Source: Donghicola mangrovi
GTDB taxonomy: Bacteria > Pseudomonadota > Alphaproteobacteria > Rhodobacterales > Rhodobacteraceae
Assembly (NCBI RefSeq): GCF_013377535.1
Contig: NZ_JABCJE010000005.1
Location: 1-64,000, forward strand
Length of the DNA stretch: 64,000 bases
Direction of reading: 5' to 3'
The first letter of the stretch is position 1, and every line of letters begins with the position of its first letter. Made by a program: the position numbers and the translations under genes. The notes under the pieces are model-generated. The model made no database searches. It was not told where the DNA came from and saw only the letters and a program-made list of their open reading frames with translations. Below are positions 16,275-25,139 of this stretch, one piece after another.

Positions 16275-17791
16275 TGGGGGCTTTCCATGATTTCTTTCAG
16301 GTCATTCTGAATCCCGAGCTGTTCCTGCTGGTCGGTCTGGGGACCTTTGCGGGCGTGTATATCGGCGCCATCCCCGGTCTGTCGGTCACGATGGCCGTCT
16401 CGATCCTGATTTCGTTTACCTTTTCTTGGGACGTTCTGCCCGCGATCTCTTTGATGATCGGCATCTATATGGGCGGCGTTTATGGCGGCTCGCGGACGGC
16501 GATCCTGCTGAACATTCCCGGCGCGCCCTCGGCGATTGCGACCGCGATGGATGGCTACCCCATGGCCCAACGCGGCGAGGCGGGCACCGCCATCGGCGTG
16601 ACCACCGTGATGTCGTTCTTTGGCGGCTTTATCGGGATTGGCGTGCTGGCACTGGCCGCGCCGCTGGTGTCCGACTTTGCGCTGAAATTCCAGCCGCGCG
16701 ACTACATGCTGCTGGCCGTTCTGGGCATTTTGCTGGTGGGCTCGCTCTCGTCCGGTTCGCTGGTCAAAGGCATCTTCTCGGGGGCTCTGGGCATCGGGAT
16801 CGGCGCTGTGGGCATGGACCCGCTGACCTTTACCGAGCGTTTCACCTTTGACATCCCGCTGCTGACCCAAGGCATTTCGTTCATCGCCGTCATGATCGGT
16901 ATGTTCGGTGTGTCCGAGGCACTGCTGCAGCTTCACAACATCGACCTGCCGGCCGTCCGCCAAAAGATCGACCGCATCGTCCCCTCGTTCAACACCATCA
17001 AGAAGCACCTCCCGCTGTCGCTGCAGACCTCGACCATCGGTGTGATCATCGGCGCTCTGCCCGGGACCGGTGGCGATATCGCGGCGCTGATGGCCTATGA
17101 CCACGCAAAACGCGTCACCAAGAACCCCGAGCGCAAGTTCGGCGACGGCGCGATCGAAGGTCTGGTTGCCCCCGAAACCGCGAACAACGCGGCGGTTGGC
17201 GGTGCCTTTATCCCGATGATGACACTGGGTATCCCCGGTGACGCGGTGACCGCGATCATGATCGGTGCGCTCTATATCCACGGCCTGAACCCCGGCCCGA
17301 TGCTGATGATCGATCAGCCGCACATGTTCTGGTTCATCGTTGGTACACTGGTGGCTGCGAACTTCTTCATGTTGCTGTTCGGCCTGACTGGTATCAAGCT
17401 GTTCACCAAGATCGTGGAAATCCCGCGCGCCTTCCTGATCCCGCTGATCATGATGCTGTCGATCGTGGGTGCCTATGCGGTGAACAACTCGATCAACGAT
17501 GTCTACTGGATGCTTGGCTTCGGTGTGTTCGGCTACTTTATGCGCCACTATGGCTACCCCTTGGGGCCGGTCATTCTGGGTGTGATCCTAAGCCGCCTTC
17601 TGGACGACAACTGGCGCCGTGCCATCATTTCGGAACGCGAGGATCTGGGCCGCTTCTTTGGCGGGCTCTTCTCCAGCCCCCTCTCGACCGTGCTGTTCGT
17701 TGCCGTGGTGCTGATTTTCGTGTCGCAAACCCCGCTGTGGACCAAAGGCAAAGAGATGATCTTTGGCCGTAGCAACCGGAGTGCATCGTAA
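16274..17791 (+). CDS. TTT-family large membrane subunit (TctA type)
   Basis: A 505-residue permease with about eleven to twelve membrane segments and the TctA sequence pattern. The N-terminal half has GTFAGVYIGAIPGLSVTMAVS near residue 23 and GGVYGGSRTAILLNIPG near 65. A related motif, GALPGTGGDIAALMAYDHAKR, recurs near residue 258, reflecting the family's internal duplication. It forms the transport channel with TctB, driven by the ion gradient. It overlaps shikimate dehydrogenase by one base (TAATG), which ties transport to catabolism. Confidence 0.94.
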   Translation: MGAFHDFFQVILNPELFLLVGLGTFAGVYIGAIPGLSVTMAVSILISFTFSWDVLPAISLMIGIYMGGVYGGSRTAILLNIPGAPSAIATAMDGYPMAQRGEAGTAIGVTTVMSFFGGFIGIGVLALAAPLVSDFALKFQPRDYMLLAVLGILLVGSLSSGSLVKGIFSGALGIGIGAVGMDPLTFTERFTFDIPLLTQGISFIAVMIGMFGVSEALLQLHNIDLPAVRQKIDRIVPSFNTIKKHLPLSLQTSTIGVIIGALPGTGGDIAALMAYDHAKRVTKNPERKFGDGAIEGLVAPETANNAAVGGAFIPMMTLGIPGDAVTAIMIGALYIHGLNPGPMLMIDQPHMFWFIVGTLVAANFFMLLFGLTGIKLFTKIVEIPRAFLIPLIMMLSIVGAYAVNNSINDVYWMLGFGVFGYFMRHYGYPLGPVILGVILSRLLDDNWRRAIISEREDLGRFFGGLFSSPLSTVLFVAVVLIFVSQTPLWTKGKEMIFGRSNRSAS

Positions 17792-18642
17792 TGCAAGACC
17801 TGCCCGCTTCTCTTCAGCTTGGCCTGATCGGTGATAACATTGCCGCCTCGCGCTCGCCTCTTCTGCACAAGATCGCAGGCGAGCAGAACGGGATGGACGT
17901 CAGCTATCTGCGTCTGGTCCCCCGCGAGATGGAACAGGACTTTGACGGCGTGTTCCAATACGCCAAAGACAACGGTTACCGCGGGATCAACGTCACCTAT
18001 CCCTACAAGGAATACGTGACCAAGTTTCTGCAAGTGGACGATCCGCTGGTGCGTGGCATCGGCGCCGTCAACACCGTGATCTTTGGCGAGGGCACCCCCA
18101 AGGGCCACAACACCGATTACTCGGGCTTTATGTCGGCCTACCGGAACGTGCGGGGGGATCGTGCCGCTGGTGCGGTCCTGATGATCGGCACAGGCGGAGT
18201 GGGGCGGGCGATTGCCTTTGGTCTGGTTGGTCTGGGCTGCACTGAACTGCGTCTGGTGGACCGCGACGCGGCCAAAGCCGAAGCTCTGGCCGCCGACGTC
18301 CGCAAAACCGCGCCCGAAGTCAAAGTCATCTGCGGCTCGAACGCCGAAGCCTTGGCCGATGGCGCGCAGGGCATCGTGAACTGCACCCCCGTGGGCATGG
18401 TCGGCTATGACGGCACCCCGCTGGCGGAATGGGCGATGGCCGGTGCGGCTTGGGCGTTCGATGCGGTTTATACCCCGCCGAACACCCAGTTCCTGACCGA
18501 CGCCAAGGCCAACGGCCTCGACATCATTTCGGGGTGGGAGCTGTTCTTCTTCCAAGGGGTGCACGCGTGGAAATTCTTCTGTGGTGCACCTCTGGACGAA
18601 GCGGCCCTCCGCGCGGAACTCATGACCGAAAGGACCTACTAA
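17791..18642 (+). CDS. Shikimate/quinate dehydrogenase, catabolic type
   Basis: A 283-residue AroE-superfamily oxidoreductase. Substrate-site motifs are SRSPLLH (20-26), NVTYPYK with catalytic Lys73, and NTDYSGF with Asp109. The nucleotide fold is GTGGVGRA followed by LVDRD. The acidic residue after the second strand, instead of the basic NRT patch of biosynthetic AroE, favours NAD+ and hence oxidation of shikimate or quinate. It sits between the transporter and the dehydratase in one operon, overlapping both. It should yield 3-dehydroshikimate (or 3-dehydroquinate). No 3-dehydroquinate dehydratase is in the operon, which favours shikimate as the main substrate. Confidence 0.9.
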   Translation: MQDLPASLQLGLIGDNIAASRSPLLHKIAGEQNGMDVSYLRLVPREMEQDFDGVFQYAKDNGYRGINVTYPYKEYVTKFLQVDDPLVRGIGAVNTVIFGEGTPKGHNTDYSGFMSAYRNVRGDRAAGAVLMIGTGGVGRAIAFGLVGLGCTELRLVDRDAAKAEALAADVRKTAPEVKVICGSNAEALADGAQGIVNCTPVGMVGYDGTPLAEWAMAGAAWAFDAVYTPPNTQFLTDAKANGLDIISGWELFFFQGVHAWKFFCGAPLDEAALRAELMTERTY

Positions 18643-20528
18643 TGAAGACCTCGATCGCCACCGTATCGGTCTCTGGCAACCTGCGCGAAAAGCTCGAAGC
18701 AATCGCCGCCGCAGGCTTCTCGGCGATCGAGATTTTCGAACAGGACTTTATCGCGGACGAGGGCACCCCGCGCGATGTGGGGCGCATTGTCCGCGACCAC
18801 GGGCTGGAGATTGCGCTTTTCCAACCCTTCCGCGACTTCGAAGGCCTGCCCGGCGCTCTGCGCACCAAGGCCTTTGACCGCGCCGAACGCAAGTTTGACC
18901 TGATGCAGGAACTGGGTACCGATCTGGTGCTGTTCTGTTCGTCCGTGCATCCGCAGGCCTTGGGCGGCATCGACCGCGCGGCCGAGGATTTCGCCGAACT
19001 GGGTGAACGGGCCGCCAAGCGCGGTATCCGCGTCGGTTACGAGGCGCTGGCGTGGGGCACCCACGTGAACGACCACCGCGATGCATGGGAAATCGTGCGC
19101 CGTGCGGATCATCCGAACATCGGCCTGATCGTGGACAGCTTCCACACCTTGGGACGCAAGATCGACCCGAACACCATCCGCCGCATCCCCGGGGACAAGA
19201 TCTTCTTTGTCCAGCTGGCCGATGCGCCGATGATCGAGATGGACCTGCTGTACTGGTCCCGCCACTTCCGCAACATGCCCGGCGAGGGCGATCTGGCCGT
19301 CACCGACTTTATGCGCGCCGTCGTGGCGACCGGTTACAACGGTCCTGTCAGTCTGGAAATCTTCAACGACCAGTTCCGTCAGGGCAACCCGCGCACCGTG
19401 GCCCGCGATGGCTATCGCTCGCTGATCAACCTGATGGACGACGTGCGCCGCAATGAGCCCGAAGTCGCGATGCCCCTGCCGAACCTGCCCCCCAAGGTCG
19501 AGGTCACCGGCACTTCGTTTATCGAGTTCGCCTCGCGCGGGGACGACGCCGAGAAGCTGCGCAAACAGCTCGAGGTTCTGGGCTTTGCCAAGACCGGTCA
19601 GCACGTCGACAAGAAGGTCGCGCTCTGGCAGCAGGGCGATATCCGCGTGATCATCAACGAGCAGCCCCACGATTTCGCGGGCTCGGCCTATAACATGCAC
19701 GGCACATGTGTGTGTGATTTCGGTCTGGACGTTGGCTCGGCCGCCGACACCGTGACCCGCGCCAAGGCGCTGGGGGCGACCATGTTCTCGCAGCCTTTGT
19801 CGGAAGGGCAGATCGACATTCCGGTGATCCGCGGTCTGGGGGGCAGCCTGCTGCACTTCCTCGATCAGTCGGAAAAGCTGGCCCCCGTCTGGGAAACCGA
19901 ATTCGCCCCCGTCGAGGCCGACACCACCGGCGTTGGCCTGCAGCGCGTGGACCATGTGGCGCAGACCATGACCTATGACGACATGTTGTCGTGGTCGCTG
20001 TTCTACACCTCGCTCTTTGACATGAAGCAGTCGCCGATGTTCGACGTGACCGACCCTGACGGTCTGGTCCGTTCTCGCGCGATGGAGGCCAAGTCCGGCA
20101 AGTTCCGCATCACTCTGAACGGCGCGGAAACCCACCGCACGCTGGCGGGCGCGTTCCTCGCCGACAGCTTTGGCGCGCCAGTCCAGCACATTGCGATGGC
20201 CACGGACGACATCTTTGCCACCGCGCGCAAACTGGCGGATCGTGGGTTCGCGTCGCTGCCGATCTCGGGGAACTACTACGACGACCTCGCGGCGCGCTTC
20301 GATCTGCCCGCCGAGCAACTGGCCCAGATGAAGGAGCTGAACATCCTCTATGATCGCGACGATCAAGGAGAGTTCTTCCAGATTTACAGCCAATCGATTC
20401 CCGGCGGCCTGTTTGTCGAGGTGCTGGAGCGCCGCGCCGGATACGCCGGATACGGGGCTCCGAACGCTCCGATGCGGATCGCGGCCCAGAAACGGCTGGC
20501 CCGCGCCAAGGATATGCCGCGCAACTAA
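18642..20528 (+). CDS. 3-dehydroshikimate dehydratase fused to HPPD-like domain
   Basis: A 628-residue two-domain protein converting 3-dehydroshikimate to protocatechuate. Residues 1-270 form a TIM barrel with a likely metal set of Glu134, Asp165, Gln191 and Glu239, the pattern of bacterial QuiC-type dehydratases. Residues about 285-605 resemble 4-hydroxyphenylpyruvate dioxygenase, with candidate metal ligands His438, His516 and Glu593. In known fusions the second domain's role is unclear. The ATG at 18642 overlaps the dehydrogenase stop (TAATG). It ends the operon, followed by a terminator. Assignment rests on domain order, ligands and context. Confidence 0.9.
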   Translation: MKTSIATVSVSGNLREKLEAIAAAGFSAIEIFEQDFIADEGTPRDVGRIVRDHGLEIALFQPFRDFEGLPGALRTKAFDRAERKFDLMQELGTDLVLFCSSVHPQALGGIDRAAEDFAELGERAAKRGIRVGYEALAWGTHVNDHRDAWEIVRRADHPNIGLIVDSFHTLGRKIDPNTIRRIPGDKIFFVQLADAPMIEMDLLYWSRHFRNMPGEGDLAVTDFMRAVVATGYNGPVSLEIFNDQFRQGNPRTVARDGYRSLINLMDDVRRNEPEVAMPLPNLPPKVEVTGTSFIEFASRGDDAEKLRKQLEVLGFAKTGQHVDKKVALWQQGDIRVIINEQPHDFAGSAYNMHGTCVCDFGLDVGSAADTVTRAKALGATMFSQPLSEGQIDIPVIRGLGGSLLHFLDQSEKLAPVWETEFAPVEADTTGVGLQRVDHVAQTMTYDDMLSWSLFYTSLFDMKQSPMFDVTDPDGLVRSRAMEAKSGKFRITLNGAETHRTLAGAFLADSFGAPVQHIAMATDDIFATARKLADRGFASLPISGNYYDDLAARFDLPAEQLAQMKELNILYDRDDQGEFFQIYSQSIPGGLFVEVLERRAGYAGYGAPNAPMRIAAQKRLARAKDMPRN

Positions 20529-20552
20529 TCCCCTCTGACTGTCAGAACCTTG

Positions 20553-20583
20553 ATGCAGGTGCCCCCGTGGTGCCTGCATTTTT
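20553..20583 (+). terminator. Terminator after the shikimate operon
   Basis: ATGCAGG (20553-20559) pairs with CCTGCAT (20573-20579), followed by TTTTTCTTT. It is a clear intrinsic terminator for the tct-shikimate operon. Confidence 0.85.
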
Positions 20584-20723
20584 CTTTGTAAACAGGGGGG
20601 TGCACACGAACGGGGATATCCGAACGCCACTATCGACGGTCGGGATTAACCCAATCGGATCACGGGGCGGCGCATAAGTCGGGACCCGATTGATCGGCTT
20701 GTCGCGTGCAGTAAACAAACTAG

Positions 20724-21035
20724 ATGCGAAACCTTCATCCTGCGCCCCTCATAGCTCTTGGACTGATCGCCATTCTGTTTGCAGAACTGGCGAGCGTTGC
20801 CGTGGCTGCGGTGCCTGATGATGCGGATCTGGTCCTCGTGGTAGCCCCACCTTGGCATGGCGGCCCCGAGGCCGTTGTCGCCGCAGCTGGTGGTTCCGTC
20901 GTTGGCCCCTCCAACGCGCCGCTTGCTGTGGTTGCAACTGATGCGACACCGGCTGCCTTCAAAGACGCCGGCGCTTGGTTTTTGCTCGACCCGAATAAAT
21001 TTCCCTTCCTATGCGCAACGGAAACATCCAAATGA
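20724..21035 (+). CDS. Small membrane-anchored or secreted hypothetical protein
   Basis: A 103-residue protein of unknown function. Residues 8-30 are hydrophobic ([21 protein letters not shown]), either a signal peptide or a membrane anchor. The rest has a compact alpha/beta pattern with [21 protein letters not shown] and a Gly/Pro-rich middle. Its TGA overlaps the ATG of the chemoreceptor (ATGA), which argues that it is translated and functionally linked to it. I suspect a conserved alphaproteobacterial orphan family, but cannot confirm it. Confidence 0.65.
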   Translation: MRNLHPAPLIALGLIAILFAELASVAVAAVPDDADLVLVVAPPWHGGPEAVVAAAGGSVVGPSNAPLAVVATDATPAAFKDAGAWFLLDPNKFPFLCATETSK

Positions 21036-22276
21036 GTACTGCAGAACTCTCTCCCACCAAGGCGAATGCGATTGCGATGACCCGTCTGATCGCGATGGGT
21101 ATGGCGCCCCTTTCCCCAATCGCGGCGTTCATCGTAGGTGGCAATTTCATCGCAGAAATCGTTGTCGCCGGCGTGCTGATGGCTGTTGCGTTCCTGTCGA
21201 ACCGCGTGGCGCTCAAGTCGCAAGCCGTCGTCCTTGGCGTGGTTCTGACGGGTTGTGCTGCGGCGCTTGTCTCTGCGTTTGCAGGCCACCCCTGGCAGAT
21301 CGACGCGCACATGATCTTCTTTGCCGTTCTGGCAATTGTTGCGACCATGGGCAGCAAGCCCGCCCTTCTGGTCACTGTTGCGGTTACTGCAGTGCACCAC
21401 CTTGCCTTCGGCCTGTTGGCGCCGTCGCTCGTCTTTCCTAGCGTAGATGTGCTGGATGCTCTGGGCCGCGTTGTCTTCCACGCTGTGATCGTGGTCTTTG
21501 AAGCTGCGGTCCTGTTCTGGTCGATGCACCAGTCTGACAAAGCCGAAGCCGCTATCCTGAACGGTCGCGAAGAACTCAGCCGTTCTGCCGCCGCAGCCGA
21601 AGAAGCGCAGGTCGCGGCAGAAACCGCCCGCGAGCAGGCACTGGAAGTCGCCGCCCGCACCCGCAAAGAAGGCCAGAAAGCCGCCGTTGCCGTCGAAGAG
21701 ATTTCCGCCGCAGCCAGCTCGGCCGCCGAGAACGCCAGCAACGCGCAGAGCGTCGTGGCTCAGGCCCGCAATCATGCGGAACGCTCGGGCTCGGTCGTGC
21801 ACCGCGCTATGGACGCCATGAACGCGATCAAGGTCTCGTCAGCCCAGATCGACACCATCGTGACCGTCATCGACGAGATCGCCCGTCAGACCGACCTGCT
21901 GGCCCTCAACGCCGCCGTTGAATCCGCCCGCGCAGGCGAGGCAGGCCGCGGCTTTGCAGTGGTTGCCCAAGAGGTCCGCAAACTGGCCCAACGCTCGGCC
22001 GATGCCAGCCAGCAAATCCGCAATCTGGTTACCACCTCGTCCGAGCAAGTGGCCGAGGGCGTGGACCTGGTCGGCGAAACCGGCGAGGCCCTGACCCAGA
22101 TCCTGGAAGCGGTATCCGAGCTGACAGAACTGATGGGCGGGATCGCGGAAAACGCCAAGCAGCAGTCGCTTGGTCTTAACCAAGTCAGCGTCGCAATCTC
22201 TCAGATTGATAATATCTCTGAGGACGACGTTAAGCAGAATTTGGTCGAACGTAAGACCCTGTCTCTGGTCGACTGA
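21032..22276 (+). CDS. Methyl-accepting chemotaxis protein with multi-helix membrane sensor
   Basis: A 414-residue chemoreceptor. The first 175 residues hold five or six hydrophobic helices with little periplasmic sequence, including [11 protein letters not shown] and [19 protein letters not shown], so it senses within or at the membrane. A coiled linker (180-225) leads to the signalling domain with the hairpin-tip motif [25 protein letters not shown] near 290. The tail after [13 protein letters not shown] is short and atypical and lacks a CheR-binding pentapeptide. The start at 21032 is chosen from the ATGA overlap with the upstream gene. No che genes are nearby. Confidence 0.9.
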   Translation: MSTAELSPTKANAIAMTRLIAMGMAPLSPIAAFIVGGNFIAEIVVAGVLMAVAFLSNRVALKSQAVVLGVVLTGCAAALVSAFAGHPWQIDAHMIFFAVLAIVATMGSKPALLVTVAVTAVHHLAFGLLAPSLVFPSVDVLDALGRVVFHAVIVVFEAAVLFWSMHQSDKAEAAILNGREELSRSAAAAEEAQVAAETAREQALEVAARTRKEGQKAAVAVEEISAAASSAAENASNAQSVVAQARNHAERSGSVVHRAMDAMNAIKVSSAQIDTIVTVIDEIARQTDLLALNAAVESARAGEAGRGFAVVAQEVRKLAQRSADASQQIRNLVTTSSEQVAEGVDLVGETGEALTQILEAVSELTELMGGIAENAKQQSLGLNQVSVAISQIDNISEDDVKQNLVERKTLSLVD

Positions 22277-22742
22277 TTCACCCCTTACATTGCAAATTTC
22301 CAAGCGCCCGCCTCATGGTTGGGCGCTTTTCCTTTTCCGAATGGCAAAGCTATCCGGTGCGGTCTTGAAAGATTGTTGCACAGGTGCCGCAATCCTCACG
22401 AAGCCGTGAAAAGGCGCGTGAGGAATTTCCATTTTGCGCTAGGCCCTTAGGGGAATTCGTTACCTTGACCGGAATTTTTAAACTGCAGTCAAAATCAGCA
22501 ATTTTGGAATATAATCGCACTTTATGGTTGCAAACGACAAAAGTGCCGCCATGCTCTGGCTAAGGGATCAGAGGATTTTCCTGTCATAAATTTGTAATAA
22601 ATATTGGGATTTGTCGGGGGATAGTCCTGAAATTTCGGTAACTTGTGTCATTCTGAAATGCAATTCATGATTGTGTTTCGGCTGGCGGAGGTGTGTCCGA
22701 AGCTCGGGCGACCTTTCGGCGAAAGTGCTCAAAGGATAGTTG
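22277..22742. other. 466-bp intergenic region with terminator, bulged hairpin and AT-rich promoter stretch
   Basis: After the chemoreceptor terminator comes a second structure, TCCTCACG (22393-22400) with CGTGAGGA (22417-22424), having an inner GCC/GGC pairing. The sequence from about 22450 to 22640 is clearly AT-richer than its surroundings and holds a consensus TATAAT at 22510-22515. This long leader-like region precedes the binding-protein/OmpA fusion gene. A small RNA or long 5' UTR is possible; no convincing gene is visible. Confidence 0.5.
22303..22333 (+). terminator. Terminator after the chemoreceptor gene
   Basis: AGCGCCC (22303-22309) pairs with GGGCGCT (22321-22327), followed by TTTCCTTTT. 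A typical intrinsic terminator. Confidence 0.85.
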
Positions 22743-25118
22743 ATGTTTAAGACCATTTCCTCCGGCTTTGCGTACTCGGTCGCGTTCGCGCTGATGACTT
22801 CGACCTCTGCGGTCGCGCAAGACAGCCTGACGTTCGCCACCAGTCAGCCCTACGGCCTGATTTCGGGCAGCGAACTGCCTGACGGCGGGGTTGGCACGCT
22901 GGTGTTCAAGCACATCATGGATAAGGCCGGTCTGAACGCTGCGGTGGAATTCGCCCCCAGCTGGACCGACGCCGAAGAGGGCGCGCGCAAGGCCGACTAC
23001 GCGGGCACCTTCCCGTTCTACTATACCCTCGCGCGGTCGCTATCGTTCCGCTACTCGGACGCGGTTCTGGCCGTGGGCGAGCGTCTCTATGCCAACGATG
23101 TGCGCCTGTCCTCGCTGGATGATCTGGCGGGCAAAGATGTCTGCTACCCCGAGGGCTACGATCTGGCGACTTCGCTCCAGCTACGTGTGGATGCGGGCGA
23201 CTTCAGCCGCGTTTTCGCGCCCGACATGAACGCCTGCTTCCAGAAGCTGGCGAACAAGGAAGTCTTTGCTGTTCTGGCCGATCAGAGCGAAGCGGGCTTT
23301 GTCCTGAACTTTGCCGATTATGACGTGGCCGCCGTCCGCGAAAGCAACTTCGATCTGGCGCGCCGAACCCTGCACCTGATGATCCCGTTTGATTACCCGA
23401 ACGCGGCGGACATCATCACCAAGTTCAACACCGCCCTGACCGAAGCCCGCGACAGCGGCGAGCTGGAACAGATGCTCAAGGACCGCATCGACGTGGACCT
23501 GATCCCGCTCAGCGCGACCGACTTCCGTGTGAAGGCAGGCGTTGATGCGGTGCTGAAGCTGCACGACGGTTCGCGCCAGAAGGGCCGCGTTCTGGAAAGC
23601 GCCCCCGGCCGTTACGACGTGGACACCCAGTACGGCCCGATCACCTATCCCCGCAGCATCATCGCCGACATCTGCCCCGCCGAAGGATGCCCCGGTGACG
23701 CAGCGCCCGCCGTTGCAGCCGCGCCCGCCGCGAATGTGGCCGAGCAGGTTGCCGAGGCCGTCGCAGAGACCGTGGTCGAAACCCCCGCTGAGCCCGAGGT
23801 TGTGGCCAGCGTCGCACCGACAGCACTGCGCTTGCAGGGCTCGAACACCGTGGGCGCTCAGTTGGCCCCCGCGCTGCTCGAGGCTTGGGTTGCCAAAGAG
23901 GGCGCCGAAATGGGCGCTTGGGCTTTGGGTGAAGAAAACGAACGCTCGGTCGAGGTCGAGGGCGAATTGCCCGGCGGCGTCAAGGAGATCACTCTGGCGG
24001 CCCATGGCAGTTCGACCGGCTTCCGCGCGATGATCGAAGGCAACGCCGACATCGCCATGGCCTCACGCCGGATCAAGGACGAAGAGCGTAACGACCTGCT
24101 GACCGCTGGCTACGAAGATCCGCTTGCCGATGGCGAGAAGGGCGAAGTGGTCGTTGGTCTGGACGGTGTGGCCGTGATCGTGCACCCCGACAACCAGATC
24201 CGCGAACTGACCATCGAGCAGCTGCGCGCCATCTTTGCGGGCCAGATCACCAACTGGTCGCAACTGGGTGGTGAGGACCTGCCCATCGTGGTCCACAGCC
24301 GTGACGACAAGTCGGGCACCTACGACACCTTTGAATCGCTGGTGATGAACAAGCTGCCCATCGTCGGCTCGGCCAAGCTGTTTGAATCGAACGCCAACCT
24401 GTCGGACGCGGTCCGCGCCGAGAAGGGCGCGATCGGCTTCACCGGTCTGTCCTATGTCCGCAACGCCCGCGCCCTGCCGCTGAAAGTGTGTGACGCGGTT
24501 CACAGCCCGACCGGTTTCTCGGTGAAGACCGAAGAATACCCCCTGTCCCGCCGCCTGTACATGTACACCAACACCAAGGTTGATCCGGTTGATGTGAAGT
24601 CCTTTACCGACTACGTGGTTACCGAAGGTCAGAAACAGGTCGAAGAGTCCGGCTTCGTGAACCTCGAGGTTGGCACCCGCAAGGGCTGGGAAGCAGTCGA
24701 TGCGCTGGCAAACATCCAGTTCATGGCACACCAGAACGGGCCGGTTGTCCGCGACTACGTGCTGACCGTGCGCGATATGGAACGTCTCAGCACCACCTTC
24801 CACTTCATCACCGGCAAGTCCGATCTGGATGCGCGCTCGATCGATGACATGGGCCGTCTGGCCGAGTGGATGGCGCAGCCGGAAAATGCGGGCCGCAAGC
24901 TGGTGTTCGTGGGCTTTGCCGACAACCGCGGCGGTTACGAGATCAACCTGCAGATTTCGCAGCAGCGCGCTCAGGCGGTTGCGGACAACTTCCTGGCGCA
25001 AAGCACCGTGAAGCCCGAGATCAAGGTCATGGCTGTGGGCGAAGATGCGCCCGTCGCCTGTAATGACGAGACTGGATACGATCAGAACCGCCGCGTCGAA
25101 GTGTGGGTCTCCCGCTAA
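22743..25118 (+). CDS. Triple-domain periplasmic protein: SBP - PstS-like - OmpA
   Basis: A 791-residue exported protein. A signal peptide ends near residue 25 (SAVA-Q). Residues about 27-250 resemble a family-3 solute-binding domain (SLDDLAGKDVCYPEGYD). Residues 265-310 form a small beta-rich module, followed by an Ala/Pro/Glu-rich linker (320-360). Residues 362-590 resemble the phosphate-binding PstS fold (LRLQGSNTVGAQL, SGTYDTFES). Residues 683-791 form an OmpA peptidoglycan-binding domain (FVGFADNRGGYEINLQISQQRAQAV, ending NRRVEVWVSR). It would be tethered to the cell wall while binding one or two ligands. No ABC permease is adjacent. The ATG at 22743 is preferred to the preceding TTG. 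Confidence 0.85.
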   Translation: MFKTISSGFAYSVAFALMTSTSAVAQDSLTFATSQPYGLISGSELPDGGVGTLVFKHIMDKAGLNAAVEFAPSWTDAEEGARKADYAGTFPFYYTLARSLSFRYSDAVLAVGERLYANDVRLSSLDDLAGKDVCYPEGYDLATSLQLRVDAGDFSRVFAPDMNACFQKLANKEVFAVLADQSEAGFVLNFADYDVAAVRESNFDLARRTLHLMIPFDYPNAADIITKFNTALTEARDSGELEQMLKDRIDVDLIPLSATDFRVKAGVDAVLKLHDGSRQKGRVLESAPGRYDVDTQYGPITYPRSIIADICPAEGCPGDAAPAVAAAPAANVAEQVAEAVAETVVETPAEPEVVASVAPTALRLQGSNTVGAQLAPALLEAWVAKEGAEMGAWALGEENERSVEVEGELPGGVKEITLAAHGSSTGFRAMIEGNADIAMASRRIKDEERNDLLTAGYEDPLADGEKGEVVVGLDGVAVIVHPDNQIRELTIEQLRAIFAGQITNWSQLGGEDLPIVVHSRDDKSGTYDTFESLVMNKLPIVGSAKLFESNANLSDAVRAEKGAIGFTGLSYVRNARALPLKVCDAVHSPTGFSVKTEEYPLSRRLYMYTNTKVDPVDVKSFTDYVVTEGQKQVEESGFVNLEVGTRKGWEAVDALANIQFMAHQNGPVVRDYVLTVRDMERLSTTFHFITGKSDLDARSIDDMGRLAEWMAQPENAGRKLVFVGFADNRGGYEINLQISQQRAQAVADNFLAQSTVKPEIKVMAVGEDAPVACNDETGYDQNRRVEVWVSR

Positions 25119-25139
25119 GGGGCCGAAAGGGGGATTTTT

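Noticed and set aside
22568-22840. Minus-strand 90-codon frame overlapping the fusion gene start
   Set aside because: It crosses the signal-peptide coding region in antisense and has no ribosome site or domain.
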